The notes below the pieces were generated by a model. The model was not told the origin of the DNA. It ran no database searches and worked only from the letters and a program-made list of their open reading frames with translations. This document shows, piece by piece, positions 52,911 to 64,000 of a stretch of 64,000 nt of DNA. The stretch lies in assembly GCF_027596085.1 (NCBI RefSeq), contig NC_072471.1, forward strand, positions 10,666,358 through 10,730,357, in the 5' to 3' direction. The stretch's first letter is position 1. The number at the start of each line of letters is the position of its first letter. Source of the stretch: Anoplopoma fimbria (taxonomy: Eukaryota; Chordata; Actinopteri; Perciformes; Anoplopomatidae). Both the position numbers and the translations under genes were made by a program.

Positions 52911-53332
52911 TAAAAAAAAAAGTATATTAGCAGAATAGTAACCTTTTGGGGTCATAAAAGCAAAAACTAAAGTGTATGAAGAGTTTGGGTGGTCAGAGGG
53001 AAGAATGTTCTGAGAACTCCATTGGGGCTATGATCTCTTTGGGGATTTTTGAAAGCGATATGCGTCAAGTTCAAATGTTTTCGGATCTCCTTCGTTACTA
53101 CGATTAAGATGAAAAGTGAGATTGACTGGGAAAAAGAATCAGGTGTTTTCAGCATACTCTTTCGGGGAGCTGTGAGCTGAGCCTCAAAATGAAGCTCCCA
53201 CATTAACTACCAATGTAAGTTTCATCCCTCGCATTAAGTCATGAGTTTTTGGTTGTGACAAATAATGACATTTTCAATGTTTCAGATTTAAATTTCTTCA
53301 AGGTGTCTTGGGTCATAGTCAGGGACTTCTTA
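52911..53332. other. Unique non-coding DNA
   Basis: Nothing recognised. Confidence 0.5.
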
Positions 53333-53530
53333 AAAAAAGCCAAATGAGGTGGTGCAGGCATCTGATCCGCCTGCCCGCTCCTTAAAGGTGTGTTCTAGGG
53401 AGGTGGGATATTTCTAGGGAGGTGGAACAGCTGGAAGGAGACCAGAAGGCAGAACCAGACCACGCTCGAGGGATTACATATCTGATCTTGCCTGGGAAAG
53501 CCTCAAGAACCCCCTAGGACCTACTTTATC
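53333..53530 (+). pseudogene. Decayed RTE/Rex3-like LINE fragment, 3' end of reverse transcriptase ORF
   Basis: Words such as AATGAGGTGGTGCAGGCATC, CTAGGGAGGTGG, GACCAGAAGGCAGAACCAG, CACGCTCGAGGGATTAC and GCCTGGGAAAGCCTCAAG follow the order of the region encoding the C-terminal part of the fish RTE-type LINE polyprotein, as I remember it. The reading frame is broken and there is a local duplication of TTCTAGGGAGGTGG (53393-53406 and 53412-53425). No catalytic RT domain remains, so it cannot be active. Confidence 0.6.
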
Positions 53531-54000
53531 CACAGTTAAGAAATTGGAAGCATGGTCTCAAGAGTCTGCACTAGCCCCACTGTTACATGTATCACCATTT
53601 AGAAAGGACATACACATTGTTGCTCAATCTAGTTCAGCATTAAAAAAAACTTAATTTATGTTGGAATTTATTAGACTAACACTTTTACACTGTACCGCAA
53701 TGACAACAGTTTATACCATACAGTGTATTGCCTAATGGGCTCCGGTTGGTTGAAGGCAACACATAAAAGAAGTGGAGTGAGTCGAGTAGAGGTAATGAGT
53801 CAGGCAACCCTGGGCTCCAGCTGAGGGGACACATAAAGTCTGAGATTGATAGAGTTTTTTAATGTGTCCAGAGTCACGTCTTGTTAAGGGCTCCTATAAT
53901 TCCTACCAGAGCTCTGGGATAGTATCACTTCTTCAAATCAAACTTCAGGTTTATGACCATGGGAGAAGGTTCAGAAAATGATATCATGCCCATCCGTCCG
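53531..54000. other. Unique non-coding DNA
   Basis: Nothing recognised. Confidence 0.5.
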
Positions 54001-54145
54001 CCTTTCATCCATCCATCCATCCATCCATCCTTCTATGCATACATCCATGCTTCTGTGTGTCCATTCGCCTTGCATCCATCCATCCATCCATCCATCCAGT
54101 TATGCATCCATCCATTTTGTTTCCGCTTATCCTGGGCTGAGTAGC
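54001..54145 (-). repeat. 3' tail of a Rex3/RTE-like LINE with (GGAT)n tail
   Basis: Read from the minus strand: CAGCCCAGGATAAGCGGAAA, then CAAAATGGATGGATGCAT, then two blocks of (GGAT)n (54072-54098 and 54006-54030 on the plus strand). GGATAAGCGG followed by (GATG)n is the known 3' end of Rex3-type non-LTR elements in teleosts. Only the tail is present (extreme 5' truncation, typical of LINE insertion). It has the opposite orientation to the fragment at 53.4 kb, so it is a separate insertion. Confidence 0.7.
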
Positions 54146-54499
54146 TTTGTTGACTTAAAAAATAAATAAAAAAGGAACCATTGAAGGGCATATCTGTTAC
54201 CTTTCTCATAAAATATAATGCCTACCTCAGGTGGTAAAACTGGGGTCGAAAGGGAACACCACACAAGTGGGGTACAAAACAAGTGATGAACAGGCACTAA
54301 TCTCAAACAACCTCAGGTCTTGTATTTGCATTTGGCAAACAAAATTTACTCTGAATGTATGTGTGTTTGTACCCTATAATAACACACACACATACACAAT
54401 AAAATGTCACTGGTAATGTTTTTTTTTAACATATTTTACTGTGACATTTAGAATTCTTTGGAAAGGCAAGGCCAGTTCGCCCCAGGGCGGTGCAGAGAA
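54146..54499. other. Unique non-coding DNA
   Basis: Nothing recognised. Confidence 0.5.
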
Positions 54500-54790
54500 G
54501 AGCGTAAAAAGCCACAGTATTGTTTTGCATTTTTAATTGCAAATTTGATAGCAAGGGACAAGATTAGATTTGGCTTTTAATTTTTCAAAGGAAAAATAAA
54601 TCGTTTGGAGCTTGTGCACCCCAGCAAGGAATTCAGCTATGCCATTCATTGTCGGTTGTTTTCTGAGCTGCATTAACTGCGGCGCAACAGTAAATGACTC
54701 AGCAGAACAGAGGGCATTGTGGGAGGGAAGGCAAGAAAGCTGCAATGCAGAATGAAGCTTTCGTTTCAAACTACAATCTACAGTATTTCC
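54500..54790. promoter_or_regulatory. Candidate conserved non-coding block
   Basis: High-complexity sequence with TTTGCATTTTTAATTGCAAA (a near-palindromic homeodomain/POU-like motif at 54524-54543), CAAAGGAAAAATAAATCG, CATTCATTGTCGG, GCATTAACTGCGGCGC and TAAATGACTCAGC (AP-1/MAF-like). It lacks any repeat hallmark. The best enhancer-like candidate in the window, on texture alone. Confidence 0.35.
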
Positions 54791-55439
54791 TTCCATTTGA
54801 ACCAATATAAGTTAAAAAGGGCAAACTAAATACTGAGGAAAGGGAACAAGAGAGTAACAACTCAAATACAATTCTGGATCTTTTACAAAAATTCTGGAGT
54901 TCAACAAGAAAAAAAACACATCAAAGTTTTCCATCAGACTCTGATTTTCTTTGTTCTCCCAACTAGTCACAAGCATTTAGTCTCTGACTCCCTGTTAGTC
55001 AGCAGAGCCAATTTAGCACCAACCATTCACCAACTCCACCACACCGCAGGGGAAGGATGAACACAGGAGGGTCATGCATTTCTCTGTCTAAAGAATGGAG
55101 TCGAGAAGAGCTTGAGTCTTTAAAATAATGAGTATTAGTATGGGGGATTTGGACATCCCAAATTAGCAGAAAAGTACTACAAAAGAATGAAAATAGTAAT
55201 AATGAGTATGGAATCATTTAAACAAATAAAACACTTCAAAAGCTGACATTTAAAATGATCTGGCCATTTAGGCTAATTTTGCAACACATGGCATATATTT
55301 TAGACATACTGTCAGGGCAAAGGCTTTACAGTCATAAAGAAGGCATGCCAAACTGATATCTTGAATCTTACATGTAATGCTAATCTGGTATAATATGTAA
55401 AAGTGAAAAAAGTGTAAAAATCATTTTAGCTTCACCTAA
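54791..55439. other. Unique non-coding DNA
   Basis: Nothing recognised. Confidence 0.5.
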
Positions 55440-55790
55440 AGCAACCCTTTGCTTGGAGTATGTCACAGCAAGCCACGGAAATGAAACAAGAGTTGAGGCC
55501 ACACAACGCAATCTGATAATGGAAATAGTGGTAATTAGAAAAGTTTCATAACAAACCGGATTAGAAAGCTGTTTTAAAATCTCATCTCAAACATGAAATC
55601 AGGATGTTCCGTCAGGAAAGACCAAACTGATTATTTCACCACTATCTGGGATCCTTTGAAGTAAACTCATTTTGTGAGCAGCAGAATTGGCAGGCATATT
55701 AGCATCTTAAACTTGTAATATGTGGTTGCCAGATAAGCGCCCACGTTCCATGAAATATGAGCATGTAAAGCTTAAAGGGAGCATGATGAA
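55440..55790. promoter_or_regulatory. Candidate conserved non-coding block
   Basis: Contains CAATCTGATAATGGAAATAG, GGTAATTAGAAAAG, ACCAAACTGATTATTTC and CCAGATAAGCGCCCACG in high-complexity, non-repetitive DNA. Conservation has not been tested. Confidence 0.25.
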
Positions 55791-56589
55791 TGTACGCTGT
55801 GGATATAATTTTCCCAATACGAATGTGTTCATTATTGTTGAATTATTCTTTACTGTTGCTTGACTTATGAGCATCATTTGGGATTTGGGATGTCCGGCCT
55901 ACCCCTAAACCTGTGTATATCTATAGGGTCAATTCGAATCATTGTCTGTGTACTTAGACCCTGATAAATATGTTCTTTTATTTATAGCACTTTAAGGTAG
56001 GGGGATTTCAAAGTAGATTGCTACAAGTCTGTTTTGGTACAATTTATTCCTTTTTTTTTTTTTAAATTTCTTAATGCTGCCCCGATCAATATTAATATCC
56101 AAACAAATGTTGATATTACTACATCTAATGTGTTTAATGTTGTTGCATGTAGTGACAAACTTTTAAAAAATATTTTTACATTTTGTTTTTGCCTTTATCG
56201 GATACATGATATTAGACAGTCTGACAGTAAAGGAGGGAATTAAGAGGTCTGAATGTTTCTGAATATGCTTCTTCTTTGCTGCTCATACAACACATTTTGA
56301 GTCAACATCTCCAAATTTGTTAAAAGAATTCTCTGGACCATGCCGTGAAAAGTAATTTTGGGGATTTTGATGGTCCATAAAATTTTGCTAAAGCTGGCCC
56401 CTCAAGCTTTGCACAAATGCTGTGAGAAGGGATTCTTATATCAAAGTGTTGTATCTCCTGAACACTTTTTTTGCAATTGCATCCACATTTGGTGCACATG
56501 TGTAGATATGATTCAACATGACTAATACACAGTCACCTGGAGAATATTTGGCGCTGTAGCAGCATCATCTGACTACAAATCAAGGTATC
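55791..56589. other. Unique non-coding DNA
   Basis: Contains a T12-13 run near 56052. 56270-56590 may be an old interspersed repeat, but I cannot assign it. Confidence 0.35.
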
Positions 56590-56680
56590 TATATCCGTCT
56601 GTGCGTGCAGAAGTGGCTGTGTGTGAGTGTGTAATTTGCATATCTTGAGAACCATCCATCTGATCAAATTTGGTGGATTT

Positions 56681-56705
56681 GGGCAGAGGGGGCGGGGCTT
56701 CAGGG
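56681..56705 (+). promoter_or_regulatory. G-quadruplex motif with GC box
   Basis: Four G runs (GGG, GGGGG, GGGG, GGG) with loops of 4, 1 and 5 nt satisfy the canonical G4 pattern. The centre, GGGGGCGGGGC, is also an Sp1-type GC box. The flank ATATCTTGAGAACCATCC-like sequence (56640-56658) suggests it may sit inside an old repeat rather than a promoter. Confidence 0.4.
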
Positions 56706-59700
56706 CTCTGCAGACTGAGCAGGGAATGTCGTCAGCAACAGCGTTTACAGGCCATGGCTCATTGACTGCAGATCACTTTTGCTGCTGTTTGCTGGATAAA
56801 CTTAGGTTACAACGGGACTCTTCTTCACTTTACTTGAGTCAGTGAGCGATGAGAGAGAAGAAGAAAAGAACAAGAGGGCCAGGCAGAAAGAAATTAATGA
56901 ATCCGCTGGCTCTTAAAACAGAGATGCCACAGTGGTGACCCTTGAGACAGTAGTGGAGAGGTCAACAAAGAGGAAGTCAGTTGCTCAGAGATCTATCAGG
57001 TGTTAGAAGAATTTCAGTGAACTAAAGTTCAACAAAGCCTCAGAGGTATACATTATACAAAATTAGCCGGGCCTGTTGCAGATCTGGCTCAGTCAGCTGT
57101 GCAGAAGGAAACACAGCCCAGCCTGGCAGAACAGACGGCATGCTAGTGTTCAACATCCAGAACAACAATAGCTCTGAAGAATTGTTCCTGGATCACTGGC
57201 ACTTTATGAATAGCAAGGCATTGTAGCACAACTTGCGTAAAGGAAGACAGAGTGGCAGGTTGAAAGACAGATAAAGATAGACAGTGATAAAAAGAGTGCT
57301 GAAGTCAGAGAGTTGCACTCGTCAAAGATCAGATAGAGATTTGAAGGTGGATTACTTAACCATTCAATGAAGATCAAGATCTTACAGCGTGGCAGGTAGA
57401 AAATATTACTTTGACTGGAAAAGTGTAATCATACTACAAACAATAATATATTGGAGGCAAAACACCAAGAATGTAGTTGTTTTCTAACCTTGGCTTAAAA
57501 AGCAAAGATATGGACCAAAAAAGAGTGGTTGAATGAAACGATGATTGAGAGACGGTCAGGCACAGGGGAACAGAGTCAGGTATGCTGGCAGATAGAAAAT
57601 GCCCTAATAAATAAGTGCAACCGAATAACACAAAGAACAGAAAAACATAATCCATTAAGTGCTGATGCAAAACACTTACTCCAATAAGTCTTCTGCCATT
57701 GATTTCACAGCCAGAGAGAATTTGTGTTCGATGGGCAAGTTTTTCAGCACAACCATTCACTGTGACCATCTCGGCCAGGGTGAATCAATTAAGGTTGGGA
57801 AAAAAAAATCTAATCTCATTTAAGTTTTGCCAGACCAACTCCCTCAGCAGGAATTTATGTCAGAAAAAGTTTAAGATTTGAAAGCAAGGAAGGAAGGACT
57901 CAAAAAAGAGAGTTTGAGAGAAGGAGGATATGCAAAACAATAAAACAATAACACATATATGGGAAGGCGGAGTAGTAGTAGGAATGGAAAACAAACAGCA
58001 GAGAAGAGACAATGAATTAATCAAAAATGTTGAAACTGGTTTGTGAGTATGAACAGTGTAATTCTTTTGAACAACAGTTTTGATACAACTAATGAAGTGG
58101 TTCCTATGGATCCAACCTACATGCATTATTGGGGACACATATGCCAATGTCATTTTGTGAGGAAAATAGACACTCTGCATGCATTCTACTCCCCAAAAAA
58201 ACGATGTGATCTATATGTCAAACAGGTCCAAAGGGTGAAATTGGAGTTAGTGTGATATCACCACATTTTTCAGTTCAAAAAAGTGTGCCTCTCTCCTTTG
58301 TTTCCACATGTAAAGGAGAATTGCACAAGCAATATTTAACAGAGTTGTATTATGTATTAGAATCAGAAGCATAATTACATTAAAGCTCACTACATGTGTA
58401 GGAGGCATGAAAGCTTCTCAGACTCTGCATTTGTTAATCCAACATAAACAACTAAAGAGTTGATAATGTTCATACAGTTCAACATCATTAGTTAATAATT
58501 AGGTCCACACAGTCTGAGGTAGAACTGAAGCCTAAGTAAAAGTTTTTGGAGTCCAAATCCCTAGTACCATGTTTTTTCTTTTTTTCAACTTGATAATTTC
58601 AGAAAAATACCACCACTGAACTGAGCTCACTGAGCTTGCGGAATTTGCCTGCAAGGTAGTTAGGAGCTGATTGCATAATGAGCAGCTGCCTCTGTAAATC
58701 AGTCAATTTGCAAACATACTGATTAAGTAAATTGGCAAATTTACCGATTAAGGAAAATTAGTGTATTTTCAAATGGATCAGAGAAAAACTAGAAGAAGGA
58801 AAAAAAAGGAGGAGGTAACAGAAGGTCATATGTGACACTACAATATAAGAACACTTGAGAAAGTATATATGACAGATGGACAAAAAGTCTACAAATGGAC
58901 TACAAATAAAGCCAGAGAAGATGGGTCAATGTCAAGGAGACAGTGAATAGAAAAACAAAAGGGTGAGAGAATAGTAAACAAAAACAGAAATGAACTGACA
59001 GCGAGTAACACATCAAGAAAAGAAGTACAAGATTGAGAGAGGATGGATAAATCACACCTATACGAAAGGCTGAGGGTAAGAGAAGGATACGGTGTTAAAC
59101 AGACACTTTGGGTTGGATCGGAGCCATTTTAATTTGTCAGTCGAAACTGATGGATGACACCCAAGGCACTGCTAACTGTAATAACTACAGCACGGAGTAA
59201 CTCAGACTAGCTCAAACACAGACACACACTTTTAAGACTAGGTCTATCCTGACCACATGAGACATCAGTATCAGTAGCTTCAGCTTTAAGACCCGATGTT
59301 ATTGCCCTATGCCCATCAGCAGAGCAGAATCTGCTCACATACAGCAACATCTATCAAGAGTAAATTGAAATGCTTTTTCTGTGATGTCTGCGTATCTACT
59401 TTGTCACTGAAAAGTGAAAGTGCACCGTCGAATACTCCTTACCTACCGAACACAAGCAAGACTCTAAAGTCTCAAAGGCCACACACAAAGCAATAACATG
59501 ACATTTACCCCAAAGACATTTAGCCAAAAGAGACCGAAAAGTTTTGTCCTAATGCTTTTCCATAGAAGAAAGAAGGAAAATTAAAAGAAAAAATAGCACA
59601 AAAAATGTAATTTAAGGTAAAAATTTAAAACAAAATACATGTTTGATTGTTTTGCTGGAGGCTGGTTTGCAATGTTGGCATGTTTTGGTCATTTAAAGAC

Positions 59701-61499
59701 CACAATTATGGCTAAAAAACAAAACATTAATATAACAAGACTTAAAAAATAAATGAAATTGTAGAAATTTTGCAAAGATTTGGGACATTTGATTTCTCAA
59801 AAGGCATCAAAATAAACAACACAAACACAAATTTGCATTTCAGGATTAGCTGGTGCTACCTAAAATAATTATCTGCAGTGTGTCTAGGAACCAGAGAGTA
59901 TAAGCCACTGATAGCATAAACCTTTACCATAATGGTTTATTTGCATGTTCCTTTAGCTGTCAATCATTTATTAGTGTTTTTGAAAAAAGTAGAATTATTT
60001 TTGTCACTTATCTGTAGAATTCTGAGTCCCTTGTTTCACTGACACAACTGTATTTAAGAATAAATATTACATGAGAGGAGTGAGTTAAGGGTTGCTCTGG
60101 ATTAGTCATATGTGCAGTTTGGTGGTTTGACAGCAGGAGCCAATTACTGAATGAAGTGCAGACTTGTTTGATTTGGTGGTAGTAGGATGGGAAGTTGAAA
60201 AATGTGCTCAGAAATCACAGCTTGTCAGAAGCTCATTTCTCCACTGGTGGCTGGTAAAGAAAAGGGAGACTTAAAGGTTTGGTTCATCATTAAATGTTGT
60301 AACGTGTAGGTTTTAAAATGATTCATGCTCCATAAAACTATGCGGCAATACATATGTTAAAATGAGTCATACCTTTCTGAGTGACTCAGGATGTGCTGCA
60401 CTTAATAAACAGTAATTATTTTGAAGCTAGATTTTGTGCAAGTAACGATGCAATGGTTTCAAAAGTAGTGTTAAGCCAATACAATTTTCTTCCATTTTAA
60501 GCTTGTTATGGAACTACTGGTTGTACTAAAGGTGTGCCCCATATATAACTGGCCCCAAAAAACTGCAGTTTTTTTATTACTGCTTTCATGAAAAGTAAAA
60601 ATTAAAGACGTATTTTTAAAATGACCATATATGATAGATTTGTTGTCCTGGAGGATAACATAAAAAAACTGACAAAATCACGTCATTATAACAAAAGGTT
60701 GAGTTGGTTTAAAGAGCTGACTTTTTTGTTACCAATATAATGTGCAGGGAAGGATCTCAGTCTGGCAGATATGAGTAAACCACTATATCTTCTGCATTAC
60801 TTCTCAATGTGACTTGAAAAAATGCAATTCATGCGCCTCTGTTACTTAAACTGTGGATGCATTAAGTAACATTGATTTCCAGATCCCACCGTCCTTGAGA
60901 TAATGCAGTGCATCAGACTAAGGCAGTAAATGTGTTTTGCCACAGAGAAAAATAAATCTAGATACAAACTTCCTAGAACAATTTTGTTAATTGATGCCTG
61001 TTTTCTTTTCTCCATAGTGGAACACTACTTCTCAAAATGGGAAACTAAAGCCAGTTTCTACTCATCTCCTGTTTCTCTGCCATATCCTTCCTTTTTTAAA
61101 TTCATTTCTTCCATTTAGTTTTGCATTTGATCCTCAACATCTCACTTTCTCTTCCCTTTTTATCATCACTCTGCTTCCCTTGTTTGACTTCCTTACCCCC
61201 TATGTTTTGGTCTCTGTCATTGTCTTACTTTCTCCATCCCTCTTTCTAACTCATGGCCCATGTTGATTTTTTTTTCTCTGTCAAACAGTACCATTACTCT
61301 TAAAACTCATGGGAACTTTTGCGAGAACAAGCCTTTATGTGCTAGGGGGGGCTTTGGTATATTTTTAAAACCCAACAAATTGCACATACATGTACAAAGA
61401 ATGTTAAGAATACTGTTCTATATATTCTATTTTCAATTTACACTATTGCTTGATAATGAAGCTGCAGGGAGCTCCTTTTGATGGTGTATTTCAGGATGC
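56706..61499. other. Unique non-coding DNA
   Basis: About 4.8 kb without a recognised repeat family or gene. Purine-rich patches lie at 56850-56890, 57880-58010 and 58780-59100, and a pyrimidine-rich patch at 61060-61250. 56700-57240 has higher GC, but all frames are broken by stops within short distances. Confidence 0.45.
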
Positions 61500-61905
61500 A
61501 GGAAAATGTAAGGACCATATCATTCATAGCCAACCCGCCATTTTTCTTGTAATTATGTAATTTTATGATGAAGCATGAATAAGCTGCAAGGCATGTGCCC
61601 CTCCTCCTCACTGCTTTGTTCTACTCCTCCTCTACACTTTGTTGCGTGGTTAAAAGCACCCTGTTTCCATAGAGATAGCTACTGCTTGTCAAATTGTGGT
61701 CAAGGCAATGCAAGAAGGAAAGAAATAACAGGGCAGTCAAACATACAGAGTTTTTGTATTCTTCAGATGCTTTGAACAGCGATTTTAGTCTGACGGTGTC
61801 CCACGCCTTGTCCACGGCTCGAGACATAAAATAAAAAAACTCGCTCTTATGTGAGTTTGGATGGTTTGCAGGTGACACAAGAAGTGGAAAGCTGTGATGA
61901 TGACA
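61500..61905. promoter_or_regulatory. Candidate conserved non-coding block with X-box-like site
   Basis: High-complexity sequence with GTTTCCATAGAGATAG (61663-61678, RFX-like), TTGTGGTCAAGGCAATGC, CGGTGTCCCACGCC and CACGGCTCGAGAC. It is richer in CpG than its neighbours and has no repeat signature. Inferred only. Confidence 0.3.
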
Positions 61906-62186
61906 TAAGTATTTAAATTGGCAGGAATAAAAGAGTGCAATACTATCTCCTAAAGTTCACTATTAAGGCATTTTTTGGCCACATGATGGCACTAGTGAAA
62001 AGGTCACATGTCTCCTCAAATGCAAGGTTTCAACCTTAATGCAGCATGATTGGGCACAGCAAATGTGTTTTGGTATGAGCAAGGTGGCTGGAGACATGGT
62101 AATTTGAAAATTGAAAGTTTTGGGTCGTTGGTGTTGGTACCAGTATCATAGGGTAGTATTGATCGGGTTAAATATGTAGACTCATA
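61906..62186. other. Unique non-coding DNA
   Basis: Nothing recognised with confidence. Confidence 0.45.
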
Positions 62187-62335
62187 TCAACAAGACTCAA
62201 AATCTACCGCATGTTAGTGGGTCTATGAGACTGCGGCTATGCACAACTAAATGCTAACATACTCACAGTGAAAATGTTAACATACTGTTTTTTTGTAAAG
62301 AGGTATTTTGTCATAAACCAAAGTGTAGGAAAAAC

Positions 62336-62375
62336 TAAGATAATTTGAAGGGAACAGTGGATTCAAATTATCTTA
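62336..62375. repeat. 14-bp inverted repeat inside family C
   Basis: TAAGATAATTTGAA (62336-62349) and TTCAAATTATCTTA (62362-62375) are exact inverses around a 12-nt loop. The other copy in the window has no such hairpin at the equivalent place, so it appears to be a later change in this copy. Confidence 0.9.
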
Positions 62376-62594
62376 AAGGGTTCTTGAATATCTGTTCAAA
62401 TGTTTCAATACCATCCATTTGATAGTTTTGAGACATTTTACTAAAAAACTAAAATGTCAACCTCATGGTAATGCTTGAGTAAAAGGCAGATGATCACCAA
62501 AGTCATTAAGATACATCCTCTGGGGACCATAAATATATTTCAATTTAATCAATAGCTGTAGAGATATTTCAGTCTAAGCCACATTGTTGAACTG

Positions 62595-62640
62595 ACCAAC
62601 CAACCAACCAACCAACCAACCAACCAACCAACCAACCAAC
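62595..62640. repeat. (ACCA)n microsatellite, 46 bp
   Basis: Perfect tetranucleotide array of about 11.5 units at the end of the family C copy. Confidence 0.97.

Positions 62641-64000
<1,360 letters not shown>

Larger units (their letters stand above)
62187..62640 (-). repeat. Family C copy, inverse orientation, with (ACCA)n end
   Basis: TCAACAAGACTCAAAATCTA, AACTAAATGCTAACATAC, TTTTGTCATAAACCAAAGTG, TGTCAACCTCATGG, GATCACCAAAGTCATTAAG, CATCCTCTGGGGACCAT and GAGATATTTCAGTCTAAGCC are, in inverse order, the counterpart of the copy at 26.5 kb. The element ends in an 11-12 unit (ACCA)n run (62595-62640), an expansion of the family's terminal GACC/ACCA words. Confidence 0.8.

Noticed and set aside
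62595..62640. Regular repeat array that might suggest a CRISPR
   Set aside because: It is a plain tetranucleotide microsatellite at the end of a repeat copy, without spacers, in a vertebrate-type sequence.

Overview
The window reads as non-coding nuclear DNA from a teleost fish, most likely a percomorph. Three things point there. It is AT-rich. It carries an unusually high density of long (CA/GT)n arrays, ten of them longer than 40 bp and the longest 162 bp. It also holds many decayed copies of interspersed repeats that I recognise from memory as typical of teleost genomes. I found no protein-coding gene, exon, tRNA, rRNA or CRISPR array that I could support. Open reading frames are short (about 200 codons at most), and the longest ones come from CA/GT arrays or purine/pyrimidine-rich tracts. 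The stretch is best described as a gene desert or part of a very large intron.

Layout. 1-9 kb: mostly unique AT-rich DNA with one 115-bp CA array and fragments of repeat families A, B and D. 9-17 kb: GA, GT, CA and TA microsatellites, a perfect 37-nt hairpin (12262-12298), two family B fragments and a well-preserved fold-back family A copy (14150-14480). 17-26 kb: largely unique DNA with several possible conserved regulatory blocks, a split family A copy near 20.0-20.7 kb, and a perfect 50-bp spacerless palindrome (25788-25837). 26.5-28.4 kb: a nearly complete family C copy and a family D copy. 29.2-33 kb: a strong strand-composition switch, purine-rich on the plus strand to about 30.7 kb and pyrimidine-rich from about 31.4 kb, with a small CpG-dense patch and two RFX X-box palindromes. 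33.7-34.4 kb: a family F repeat. 36-41 kb: CA, GT and GA arrays and more purine tracts. 43-46 kb: a family B fragment and a nested repeat mosaic (45184-45895). 51-54.2 kb: the 162-bp CA array, a family A derivative, and two RTE/Rex3-like LINE fragments in opposite orientations. 54.2-62 kb: mostly unique, with regulatory-type candidates and a G-quadruplex/GC-box motif. 62.2-64 kb: a second family C copy in inverse orientation ending in an (ACCA)n tail, then a final CA array.

Families A to G are labels used only here. The matches come from memory of recurrent teleost repeats and from similarity between copies inside the window; no database search was run. No genes act together here. The regulatory-type blocks are inferred only from sequence texture (high complexity, homeodomain-like ATTA clusters, X-boxes) and need cross-species alignment. 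I did not find a convincing undescribed system. The most unusual structures are the 50-bp palindrome, the 37-nt hairpin, the fold-back repeats, the nested inverted-repeat unit at 45.35-45.50 kb and the purine/pyrimidine switch around 31 kb.
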